Below the pieces are notes generated by a model. That model was given only the letters and a program-made list of their open reading frames with translations. It was not told where the DNA came from and did not search any database. 7,598 nt of DNA from Bacteroidetes bacterium CG2_30_32_10 (GTDB lineage: Bacteria > Bacteroidota > Bacteroidia > Bacteroidales > CG2-30-32-10): positions 1 through 7,598 of the forward strand of contig MNXO01000069.1 in the NCBI GenBank assembly GCA_001872995.1, read 5' to 3'. The position numbers were made by a program, and so were the translations under genes. Numbering within the stretch: the stretch's first letter is position 1; every line of letters starts with the position of its first letter. Positions 1 through 6,797 of this stretch are shown here, piece after piece.

Positions 1-241
1 TGTTGATTTCTATTTTGCAAGACCATATCATTCGTGGGAACGGGGTGCTAATGAAAATACAAATGGTTTAATAAGACAATATTTCCCTAAAGGTTCTTCA
101 TTTGAAAATATCTCTATCGATGAGGTGCAAAGAGTTCAAGAAATTTTAAATAATCGTCCAAGAAAAAAATTAAATTTTTTAACACCTAATGAATTTTTTA
201 ACCTAAATTTGCTTAACCAAAAAGTTGCATTTGTGACTTGA
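1..241 (+). CDS. IS30-family transposase, C-terminal part (truncated by window edge)
   Basis: Reading from base 2 gives 79 codons to a TGA at 239-241, with no start inside the window. The peptide contains RPYHSWERGANENTNGLIRQ, then YFPKG, then a LNNRPRKKLNFLTPNEFF tail. This is the conserved end of the IS30-family DDE integrase core. The glutamate in NENTNG (about residue 18 of the fragment) is probably the third catalytic acid, and the NNRPRK block is the usual C-terminal signature. These enzymes cut and join the ends of their own insertion sequence. The fragment shows no frameshift or internal stop, so the element may be intact to the left, but that part cannot be seen. The family call is secure; whether the copy is active is unknown. 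Confidence 0.93.
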   Translation, partial: VDFYFARPYHSWERGANENTNGLIRQYFPKGSSFENISIDEVQRVQEILNNRPRKKLNFLTPNEFFNLNLLNQKVAFVT

Positions 242-248
242 ATTCAGC
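224..248 (+). repeat. probable right terminal inverted repeat of the IS30-family element
   Basis: IS30-family elements are filled almost end to end by the transposase gene, and the right repeat often overlaps or closely follows the stop codon. The stretch starting GTTGCATTTGTGACTTGAAT spans the TGA at 239-241 and resembles, from memory, right ends of Bacteroidota IS30 elements. The left repeat is outside the window, so pairing cannot be tested and the exact outer boundary (about 245-250) is a guess. No target duplication can be identified from one side. Confidence 0.45.
226..233 (+). promoter_or_regulatory. possible outward -7 promoter box in the IS right end
   Basis: TGCATTTG matches the Bacteroidota -7 consensus TAnnTTTG at all fixed positions but one (G for A at the second base). 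It lies 27 bases before the ATG at 261, compatible with a short leader. A TTTG at 208-211 is upstream but only 14 bases away, shorter than the usual spacing of about 17 to 23, so the -33 element is poor. It is listed because no other promoter-like box is visible before the secreted-protein gene. Confidence 0.25.
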
Positions 249-260
249 AATTAAATTAAT

Positions 261-2825
261 ATGAGAACAAAAATTTACCTTACTACCTTGCCTTTATTGT
301 TTGTTTTGTTTGTAAAAGCTCAAATCAATAGCGAAAACATTAAACCAGATGTTGTCAATTATCCTTATTGGATAGAAATGATGCAAAATCCGGAAGCAAA
401 TTATTATGCTACGGTAGAAGCATTTAATAAATATTTTGAAAACCGCGATAAAGGAAAGGGAACCGGTTGGAAAGTTTTTAAAAGATGGGAATATATTCAT
501 GCGAACGATGTGTTACCCGATGGAAAATTGATTTCTCAAGCAACAATTTTAAGCGAATTTCAAAAAAACAATGTGGGAAAGTCTATTTCGGGAAATTGGA
601 CTGAAATGGGGCCTATATCAATGCCATTTAACCATACAGGGCAACCCAATGGACTAGGGCGAATAAATGCCATTGCTTTTCATCCTACCAATGCTGCTAT
701 TATTTATATTGGAGCTCCTGCTGGTGGATTTTGGAGAACTACCAATAGCGGAACTACTTGGGCTAGCAATACCGATTTTGCACCAACATTAGGAGTTTCG
801 TCTATCATTGTTAATTATAATTCACCAAACATTATTTATATTGGCACTGGCGATAGAGACCATGGCGATGCCTCTGGTTTAGGTGTTTACAAAAGTACCG
901 ATAGCGGAATCTCTTGGAGTGTATCAAATACTGGTATGGGTAGTGTTACCGTTGGTCGTATGGTAATTCATCCCTCAAACCCCGATTTAATTATTGCTGC
1001 TGCTAGTAACGGTATTTATAAAACCACCAATGCCGGTGCAAATTGGCTTAAAACTTCATATAATTCTAATAATTATAAAGATATTGCAATAAATCCTGCT
1101 ACTCCTTCAAATATTTATGCTACTGAAGGTGGAAAATTCTATCGTTCCACAAATACAGGGGTTACTTGGGTGGAAGTTACATTGCCCGTTACTGGGAATA
1201 GAGCTGTGCTTGGTGTTAGTGCTAACCAACCCAATTGGGTTTATGTTGTTCAAACTAATGGACCATTTACTGGACTGCTAAAATCAACGGATAATGGAGC
1301 AAACTTTTCTACTCAATCAACTTCTCCCAATTTAATAGACTATTCTTGCGATGGTAGTGGCTCTTCAAGTCAAGCTTGGTATGACCTTTGCGTGGCAGTG
1401 GACCCGCAAGATGCCAATATTATTTTTGTTGGTGGTATCAATATTTTTAGATCAACCAATAGTGGTGTTAACTGGGCTATTAATGGTCATTGGGTTGGCT
1501 CTTGTGGGGTTTCTGCAATTCATGCCGATGTGCACGCCTTAGAATATTGCCCAGTTAATAAATACTTATACACTGGTACCGATGGGGGAATTCATGTTAA
1601 CACTACAGGAGGCACTGTTTGGACTGATAAAAGCAGTGGTTTAGAAATTGCACAAGTTTACAAACTTGGTCAAAGTAAATTAGACAAAAACCTTGTAATT
1701 AATGGTTATCAGGATAATGGAACCGCTTTGTTGGATGGAACTTCATGGAGCACAGTTTATGGTGGTGATGGAATGGAATGCGAAGTAGATTATGCCAATT
1801 CTGATTATATGTATGGCGAATATGTAGCTGGTGATATTTATCGATCTTCTAATAGGGGTATTTATTTTAACGACATTAAAGGAAACATTACAGAATCAGG
1901 TGCTTGGGTTACCCCTTTTTGCTTAAATAAGACAACCCCAACTACGATGTATATCGGAATGGTTAATATTTGGAGAAATACTTCCGTAAGAACATCAAGT
2001 AGTTGGACTAATATTTCGAGTGGTGCTGTTGGAAGCAGTAATTTTGTGGTTGTTGAAAACTCTTTGGCTAACTCAAATATTCTTTATGCCACGAAAGGCG
2101 CTACATTATATAGAAGTGATAATGTAAATGACGCTTCACCCACATGGACAACCATATCTAACGCTCTTGGAGGGCCCGCCATAACTGATATTAAGGCTCA
2201 TCCAACCGATGAAAACATTGTTTATGGAACTTGCACAGGGAAAGTTTACAAATCAACCAACAAAGGAGCTAATTGGTCTTTATTAACTACTACCGGACTT
2301 CCCAATATAGCTATAAACACTTTAGTTATTGATAAAAGCAATGCGGATGAATGTTTATATGTGGGAACTAGTGCTGGTGTTTATTTTATAAATAAATACT
2401 TAAGCTCATGGATTCCTTTCTCTTCGGGTATTCCAACCACAGTTTCAGTTCGTGAACTTGAAATATATTATGATGTAAATCCTACATTAAGCAGTATTAG
2501 AGCTGTAACTTATGGCAGGGGAATGTGGGAATCCGATTTATACAATGGTCCCAATGCTATTTATGGTTATAGTGTTGATAATAGTGTAAATATTTTTCCT
2601 AATCCTTCTTCAAATATCGTAAATATTCAATTTGCAGCACTAAAAAATAATACAAACATTACGATTAGAACCATTGATGGTAAAGAAATTTATAATGAAA
2701 CTGTTATTGAAAAAGGAGAAAATGTTTTTAGAACCATTGATGTTTCAGGCTTTTCAAAAGGAATTTATTTTCTTCATATCACTAATAAAGAAAATAAAAT
2801 GCTTAAAAAACTGATTATTCAATAA
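261..2825 (+). CDS. Secreted Asp-box (BNR/VPS10-like) beta-propeller protein with T9SS type A sorting domain
   Basis: The 854-residue product begins with a signal peptide (MRTK, hydrophobic residues 5-19, probable cleavage after KA near residue 20), so the start at 261 is convincing. Residues 110-765 carry repeated Asp boxes of the form S/T-x-D/N-x-G-x-x-W/F: about 160-167, 212-219, 255-262, 296-303, 342-349, 398-405, 529-536 and 665-672. Between them lie QAWYDL (371-376), HADVHALEY (421-429), TDGG (440-443), GYQDNGT (482-488) and GGDGMEC (501-507), typical of large Bacteroidota propeller proteins often labelled sialidase-like or glycosyl hydrolase. Residues 777-854 form a T9SS type A sorting domain (NIFPNPSSN, then GKEIYNE, then SGFSKGIYFLHITN, ending MLKKLIIQ). 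The protein should therefore cross the outer membrane by T9SS and be surface-anchored or released. No enzymatic activity can be assigned: Asp boxes are structural. The gene starts directly after an IS end, is followed 2 bp later by a convergent operon, and appears unbroken. Confidence 0.92.
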   Translation: MRTKIYLTTLPLLFVLFVKAQINSENIKPDVVNYPYWIEMMQNPEANYYATVEAFNKYFENRDKGKGTGWKVFKRWEYIHANDVLPDGKLISQATILSEFQKNNVGKSISGNWTEMGPISMPFNHTGQPNGLGRINAIAFHPTNAAIIYIGAPAGGFWRTTNSGTTWASNTDFAPTLGVSSIIVNYNSPNIIYIGTGDRDHGDASGLGVYKSTDSGISWSVSNTGMGSVTVGRMVIHPSNPDLIIAAASNGIYKTTNAGANWLKTSYNSNNYKDIAINPATPSNIYATEGGKFYRSTNTGVTWVEVTLPVTGNRAVLGVSANQPNWVYVVQTNGPFTGLLKSTDNGANFSTQSTSPNLIDYSCDGSGSSSQAWYDLCVAVDPQDANIIFVGGINIFRSTNSGVNWAINGHWVGSCGVSAIHADVHALEYCPVNKYLYTGTDGGIHVNTTGGTVWTDKSSGLEIAQVYKLGQSKLDKNLVINGYQDNGTALLDGTSWSTVYGGDGMECEVDYANSDYMYGEYVAGDIYRSSNRGIYFNDIKGNITESGAWVTPFCLNKTTPTTMYIGMVNIWRNTSVRTSSSWTNISSGAVGSSNFVVVENSLANSNILYATKGATLYRSDNVNDASPTWTTISNALGGPAITDIKAHPTDENIVYGTCTGKVYKSTNKGANWSLLTTTGLPNIAINTLVIDKSNADECLYVGTSAGVYFINKYLSSWIPFSSGIPTTVSVRELEIYYDVNPTLSSIRAVTYGRGMWESDLYNGPNAIYGYSVDNSVNIFPNPSSNIVNIQFAALKNNTNITIRTIDGKEIYNETVIEKGENVFRTIDVSGFSKGIYFLHITNKENKMLKKLIIQ

Positions 2826-2827
2826 GT

Positions 2828-3313
2828 TTAGCTATTTAATATTGAAATTATTTCTTTCAATTTAAATACGGTATAATCTGCTTTGCTATTATTTACAATG
2901 CTTTGCGTTTCATTGAAATGAATTGCTTTCATTCCAATAGACAAAGCGCCTTCTATGTCTTTGTTGTAATCATTTCCAATCATCATACACTCTTGAGGTG
3001 CAAAATTCATATATGATGCAATGGTTTTAAAAAATAAAGGGTTTGGTTTACTATACCCTAAGTCTTTTGAAGAGAAAAAATATTTAAAATAATGATGAAT
3101 ATTTCCTCTTTCTAATGCTTTAATCATTAAAGAAGTATCAGAATCGCCGGCATTGGTGGCAACACATAAAACATAATTTTGAGATAATGATTTTAAAAGA
3201 TGTTCAGCACCTTCTATTAATTCAACCTTTTCCCAATAAGCCATTGGTCCAGAGTATTGTTTAAAATCACGCATTAGCGTGTCGCCCCAATCAAAAATAA
3301 TTGCTTTTACCAT
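2828..3313 (-). CDS. HAD-superfamily hydrolase-like protein (subfamily IA type)
   Basis: The 161-residue protein opens with VKAIIFDWGDTLM, the HAD motif I position, with the nucleophile Asp8. Motif II is the Thr53 of VATNAG, motif III is Lys89 in YSKPNP, and motif IV is IGNDYNKDIEGA (Asp115 and Asp119). A short helical cap lies at about 13-45. HAD enzymes of this type usually hydrolyse small phosphorylated metabolites in the cytoplasm; the substrate cannot be inferred. The second Asp of DxD (position 10), the usual general acid/base, is Gly here, with an Asp at 11. I recall an FDWGDTL subfamily of HAD proteins, so this is probably native rather than damage, but phosphatase activity should not be assumed. 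It is the last gene of a three-gene operon: its ATG overlaps the stop of the DUF486 gene (ATGGTAA), suggesting translational coupling. It ends 2 bp from the convergent propeller gene. Confidence 0.88.
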   Translation of the reverse strand: MVKAIIFDWGDTLMRDFKQYSGPMAYWEKVELIEGAEHLLKSLSQNYVLCVATNAGDSDTSLMIKALERGNIHHYFKYFFSSKDLGYSKPNPLFFKTIASYMNFAPQECMMIGNDYNKDIEGALSIGMKAIHFNETQSIVNNSKADYTVFKLKEIISILNS

Positions 3314-3636
3314 TTTTTAAATATAAAGAAAACTGCAAGTATTATAAAACCAAAACCCACCATATAATTCCACTTAATACCTTCTTTCAAATAATAAACA
3401 GAAAAGAAAGAAAATATCACCAATGTAATCACTTCCTGTATGGTCTTGAGTTGAAATGTAGAAAATTGATAACTTCCAATGCGATTGGCGGGAACCATCA
3501 AACAATATTCAAAAAAAGCTATACCCCAACTGATAAGTATTACTTTCCATAATGCAACTTCTTTGAAATTGAGGTGCCCATACCAAGCAAAGGTCATAAA
3601 AATGTTGGATGCAACTAATAACGCAATTGTTCTCAT
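3307..3636 (-). CDS. DUF486 (DMT-like) small integral membrane protein
   Basis: The 109-residue protein has four predicted membrane helices at about 4-20, 29-47, 66-83 and 89-106. It carries the highly conserved DUF486 blocks NIFMTFAWYGHL near the start, ISWGIAFFEYCLMVPANRIG in the middle, and FQLKTIQEVITL followed by YYLKEGIKWN towards the end. Family members are about 110 residues, so this is full length. DUF486 is related by sequence and topology to the drug/metabolite transporter superfamily (small EamA/SMR-like units). The transported substrate, if any, is not established, and proteins this small would be expected to act as dimers. The ATG lies 6 bp after the stop of the mechanosensitive channel gene, and its own stop lies inside the start region of the HAD gene, so all three are probably on one transcript. 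Confidence 0.93.
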   Translation of the reverse strand: MRTIALLVASNIFMTFAWYGHLNFKEVALWKVILISWGIAFFEYCLMVPANRIGSYQFSTFQLKTIQEVITLVIFSFFSVYYLKEGIKWNYMVGFGFIILAVFFIFKKW

Positions 3637-3642
3637 TCGATG

Positions 3643-4857
3643 CTATTTATTGATTATTCCTATTTCTGTTGGGTTTTGGAAAATTTTTAAATCAAACGTA
3701 TTGACAACAGATAAAACATGTTCAAAAATGGAAAACTGCAAATCTTCGAAACGATTAAAATCAGAATAATCAGCAAAAACATAAATTTCAATAGGCAATC
3801 CCTTTTCTGTTGTTTGTTGCTGTCTTATTAAAAAGGTTAAATCTCGCTTAATTTCTGGAATTTGCTTTAAATAATTTTGAATATATTCTTTAAAAATCCT
3901 TAAATTAGTTAATGATTGACAAGGCGCATCACTATTTATAGTTTGATGGGTTGAGATTAAATCTTTCACTAATTCCATTTTTAAAAAACGATTCAGCATC
4001 TCATCATCACAGAACTTAATACTTGTGATGTCAATATTGATTGAGCGTTTGATTCGTCTTAAACCTGCTTCTTCCATTGCACGCCAATTATGAAACGAGT
4101 CGGAAATAAATGAATAGGTTGGAATGGTAGTAACCGATTTATCAAAATTTTGAACTTTAACAGTTGTAAGGCTCATTTCTATTACAGTTCCATCTGCCTC
4201 ATATTTGCTCATAGTAATCCAATCGCCTGGACGAAGCATATCATTTGCTGAAAGTTGAATGCTTCCAACAAATCCCAATATAGTGTCTTTGAAAACAAGA
4301 ATTAAAATGGCAGTGATAGCCCCCAAGCCTCCCAAAAAGTAGATGGGTGTTTTGTTTAAAAGAATTGAAAGTATAATGATACCGCCAATTATATTGATGA
4401 TAATTTTAATTACTTGAATGTATCCTTTTATGGGTCTTGTTTTAGAGGCTTCATAAGTAAGATAAATATCATGCGAAGCGTTGAGAAAAGAATCTATCAC
4501 CAGCATTACAATGAATGCCATATAAACTTTTGTCAGGATGATGATAAACTTTAAAACAATATCATAATCCTGAAGAGCCAATGGAGCTAACAAATAAATA
4601 ACAAGAGCTGCGGCTATATGCGATAATCTATTAAATACTTTTCTTTCTACTAAAGCATCATCCCAGGTAGTTTTGGTTTTTGCTGCAAGTTTGGCAATGA
4701 TTTTAAGTATAATTCTTTTGGCAATCAGGTCAATAATAATACTTACAACAATAATAGCAATAAAAAAAATAGTATCTTTTAACCAAATAGCATAGGTCTC
4801 TTCTAGTCCAAGCTTTATTAACCAATCGCTTATTGCTTTTCCAACTCTTAAATTCAT
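3643..4857 (-). CDS. ybdG: YbdG-type MscS-family mechanosensitive ion channel
   Basis: The 404-residue protein closely parallels E. coli YbdG (MscM-type, about 415 residues) along its length. Hydrophobic segments lie at about 27-46, 78-94, 100-122 and 146-167. The pore helix follows at about 171-200, with GGLGAITAILILVFKDTILG, then QLSANDMLRPGDWI leading into the MscS beta domain (ADGTVIEMSLTTVKVQNFD, 221-239). The diagnostic YbdG blocks TTIPTYSFISDSFHNW, LRRIKRSINIDITSI, LTNLRIFKEYI, RDLTFLIRQ and LPIEIYVF are all present to the C terminus. Such channels sit in the inner membrane and open under membrane tension during hypo-osmotic shock; YbdG has low conductance in E. coli. It is the first gene of a minus-strand operon with DUF486 and HAD genes. 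A leader of roughly 55 bases, rich in A, separates the ATG from a TAnnTTTG box at 4921-4928. Confidence 0.94.
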   Translation of the reverse strand: MNLRVGKAISDWLIKLGLEETYAIWLKDTIFFIAIIVVSIIIDLIAKRIILKIIAKLAAKTKTTWDDALVERKVFNRLSHIAAALVIYLLAPLALQDYDIVLKFIIILTKVYMAFIVMLVIDSFLNASHDIYLTYEASKTRPIKGYIQVIKIIINIIGGIIILSILLNKTPIYFLGGLGAITAILILVFKDTILGFVGSIQLSANDMLRPGDWITMSKYEADGTVIEMSLTTVKVQNFDKSVTTIPTYSFISDSFHNWRAMEEAGLRRIKRSINIDITSIKFCDDEMLNRFLKMELVKDLISTHQTINSDAPCQSLTNLRIFKEYIQNYLKQIPEIKRDLTFLIRQQQTTEKGLPIEIYVFADYSDFNRFEDLQFSIFEHVLSVVNTFDLKIFQNPTEIGIINK

Positions 4858-4920
4858 AGTTTTTTTTATTTATTTTTAAAACAAGGAATAATTCAATTTA
4901 GACTCTATTAGAATTTTTTA

Positions 4921-4928
4921 CAAATGTA
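4921..4928 (-). promoter_or_regulatory. -7 promoter box of the mechanosensitive channel operon
   Basis: Read on the minus strand this is TACATTTG, an exact match to the Bacteroidota TAnnTTTG element. It lies 63 bases upstream of the ATG at 4857, predicting a leader of about 55 bases. I do not find a good TTG at the -33 position. It abuts the lysS box on the other strand. Confidence 0.5.
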
Positions 4929-4936
4929 TATCTTTG
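4929..4936 (+). promoter_or_regulatory. -7 promoter box of lysS
   Basis: TATCTTTG is an exact match to TAnnTTTG and ends 18 bases before the ATG at 4955, so transcription would begin near 4942-4944 with a very short leader. The -33 region around 4907-4910 has TTAG rather than TTG. An upstream TTG codon at 4934 in the lysS frame falls inside this box and so is unlikely to be translated. Confidence 0.6.
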
Positions 4937-4954
4937 CAAAAAATAATTGATAAA

Positions 4955-6673
4955 ATGATTACAGAATTTACTGAACAAGAACAAATACGCCGAAACTCTT
5001 TAAGCGAATTAATTAATTTAGGCATCAATCCATATCCTGCAGAGCTTTTTGAAGTGGACGCTACCTCCAAAGAAATACTTGAAAAATTTCCAACCGATAA
5101 TTCATTATATCAGTCTGTCAATATTGCTGGACGTATTATGAGTCGCAGAATTATGGGAAATGCTTCTTTTGCCGAAATTCAAGACGAAACTGGCAGAATA
5201 CAACTATATTTTAACAGAGATGAAGTTTGTAAGGAAGAAGATAAAACACTTTACAACATTGTTTTTAAAAAGCTATTAGATATTGGTGATATCATTGGGG
5301 TAAATGGGTATGTATTTTTCACAAAAATGGGTGAAATCACCATCCATGTTAAAGGATTTAAGTTGTTATGTAAGTCATTGCGTCCATTGCCCATTGTTAA
5401 AGAAAAAGAAGGCGTCATTTATGATGCATTTGCTGATCCCGAACAACGCTACAGACAACGTTATGTAGATTTAATTGTTAATTCACATGTAAAAGATATT
5501 TTTATAAAGAGAACCAAGTTGGTTAATTCCATGCGAGCTTATCTTAATGAAAAAGGCTATTTGGAAGTTGAAACGCCAATACTTCAACCTTTATATGGTG
5601 GTGCTGCTGCACGTCCTTTTAAAACACATCACAATGCACTTGATACTACACTTTATTTGAGAATAGCAAATGAATTGTATTTAAAACGACTTATTGTTGG
5701 TGGTTTTGATGGTGTTTATGAATTTTCTAAGGATTTTAGAAACGAAGGGATGGATAGATTTCACAATCCTGAGTTTACTCAGATGGAACTTTATGTTGCT
5801 TATAAGGACTATGAATGGATGATGAACTTAGTTGAGGAAATGGTAGAAAAAATTGCCATTGCAGTTCAAGGAGCTACCGAAATTAAGGTAGGCGATAATA
5901 TTATCAACTTTAAACGCCCATGGAAAAGGTTTACAATGTTTGAAGCAATTGCTCATTACACTGGTATAGACATTTCTAAAATGGATGAAAAGGAAATATT
6001 TGCAACAGCTCAAAAATTAAACGTAGAAGTTGATGAAACAATGGGTAAAGGAAAACTCATTGATGAAATATTTGGTGAAACATGTGAATCTAAATTAATA
6101 CAACCAACATTTATTACTGATTATCCAGTTGAAATGTCCCCTTTGGCTAAGAAACATCGCTCAAAGGAAGGTATGGTAGAAAGATTTGAAGCAATATGCA
6201 ACGGAAAAGAAATATGTAATGCGTTTTCAGAATTGAATGATCCCATCGATCAACGCAAACGTTTTGAATCGCAATTGGAACTTGGTAAAAGAGGCGACCC
6301 CGAAGCAATGATGCTTGATGAAGATTTTTTAAGAGCCATTGAATTTGGAATGCCTCCTACGGCTGGCTTGGGTATTGGTATCGATAGGCTTGCCATGATT
6401 ATGACTAATGCGCATTCTATTCAAGAAGTGTTGTTTTTCCCTCAAATGCGTCCAGAGAAAAAAGCTATTATTAGTAATGATAGCGAATTCACAGATGCAG
6501 GTATTCCTCAGGAATGGATTGTTCCTGTTAAAAAAGCTGGATTTCTTACGCTTGCTGAATTGAAGAAAGCCAATCCCAACAAATTATTTAACGACCTTTG
6601 TGGCTTACGGAAAAAATTAAAATTAGAAATACCTGCACCTACATTGGAAATGATTAAAAGCTGGATCGAATAA
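4955..6673 (+). CDS. lysS: Lysyl-tRNA synthetase, class II (LysRS2)
   Basis: The 572-residue enzyme charges tRNA(Lys) with lysine in the cytoplasm using ATP. An N-terminal OB-fold anticodon-binding domain covers about 55-145 (IAGRIMSRRIMGNASFAEIQD). The class II core follows: RYRQRYVDLI, motif 1 region ending YLEVETPILQP (about 202-212), GGAAARPFKTHHNALD, YLRIANELYLKRLIVGGF, motif 2 FRNEGMDRFHNPEFTQMEL (about 261-279), the lysine-site region QPTFITDYPVEMSPLAK and FSELNDP, and motif 3 GLGIGIDRLAM (about 471-481). After FFPQMRPEK the protein continues about 70 residues beyond where E. coli LysS ends, an extension I associate with Bacteroidota LysRS. I chose the ATG at 4955 over an in-frame TTG at 4934, because the TTG lies within the -7 box and the homologous sequence begins ITEFTEQEQIRR. 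No clear terminator is visible after the TAA. Confidence 0.98.
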   Translation: MITEFTEQEQIRRNSLSELINLGINPYPAELFEVDATSKEILEKFPTDNSLYQSVNIAGRIMSRRIMGNASFAEIQDETGRIQLYFNRDEVCKEEDKTLYNIVFKKLLDIGDIIGVNGYVFFTKMGEITIHVKGFKLLCKSLRPLPIVKEKEGVIYDAFADPEQRYRQRYVDLIVNSHVKDIFIKRTKLVNSMRAYLNEKGYLEVETPILQPLYGGAAARPFKTHHNALDTTLYLRIANELYLKRLIVGGFDGVYEFSKDFRNEGMDRFHNPEFTQMELYVAYKDYEWMMNLVEEMVEKIAIAVQGATEIKVGDNIINFKRPWKRFTMFEAIAHYTGIDISKMDEKEIFATAQKLNVEVDETMGKGKLIDEIFGETCESKLIQPTFITDYPVEMSPLAKKHRSKEGMVERFEAICNGKEICNAFSELNDPIDQRKRFESQLELGKRGDPEAMMLDEDFLRAIEFGMPPTAGLGIGIDRLAMIMTNAHSIQEVLFFPQMRPEKKAIISNDSEFTDAGIPQEWIVPVKKAGFLTLAELKKANPNKLFNDLCGLRKKLKLEIPAPTLEMIKSWIE

Positions 6674-6797
6674 TAAAGCTATAATCTAAAATCCACAAGC
6701 AATTTGTTTATTTTACTAAAAAAGGTGTAAAAATTGAGATTGTTATGGATAGGAATATCGATTTATTAATAGTAAGCTATTTGAAAATGTATTAAGG

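Noticed and set aside
1351..1542. Internal plus-strand open frame within the propeller gene
   Set aside because: It is an out-of-frame shadow of a region encoding well-conserved propeller motifs.
261..2825. Asp-box DNA repeats as a CRISPR or tandem repeat
   Set aside because: The similarity is at protein level only; the underlying DNA copies diverge and are irregularly spaced.
3301..3769. Plus-strand open frames across the DUF486 and channel genes
   Set aside because: They are antisense to genes with strong family matches and encode nothing recognisable.
4934..4954. TTG as an earlier start for lysS
   Set aside because: It lies inside the TATCTTTG -7 box, so it would be upstream of the predicted transcription start, and the added residues do not look like LysRS.
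5828..6013. Minus-strand open frame inside lysS
   Set aside because: It is antisense to the conserved synthetase core with no independent support.
6768..6781. AATAG/CTATT hairpin between lysS and the toxin as a bidirectional terminator
   Set aside because: Only a 5-bp AT-rich stem with no T-run on either side.
6685..6795. Plus-strand open stretch after lysS ending in a short reading MDRNIDLLIVSYLKMY
   Set aside because: About 37 codons without a stop but only a late ATG (6745), no recognisable family, and this length is within chance expectation in AT-rich DNA. A decayed gene remnant remains possible.
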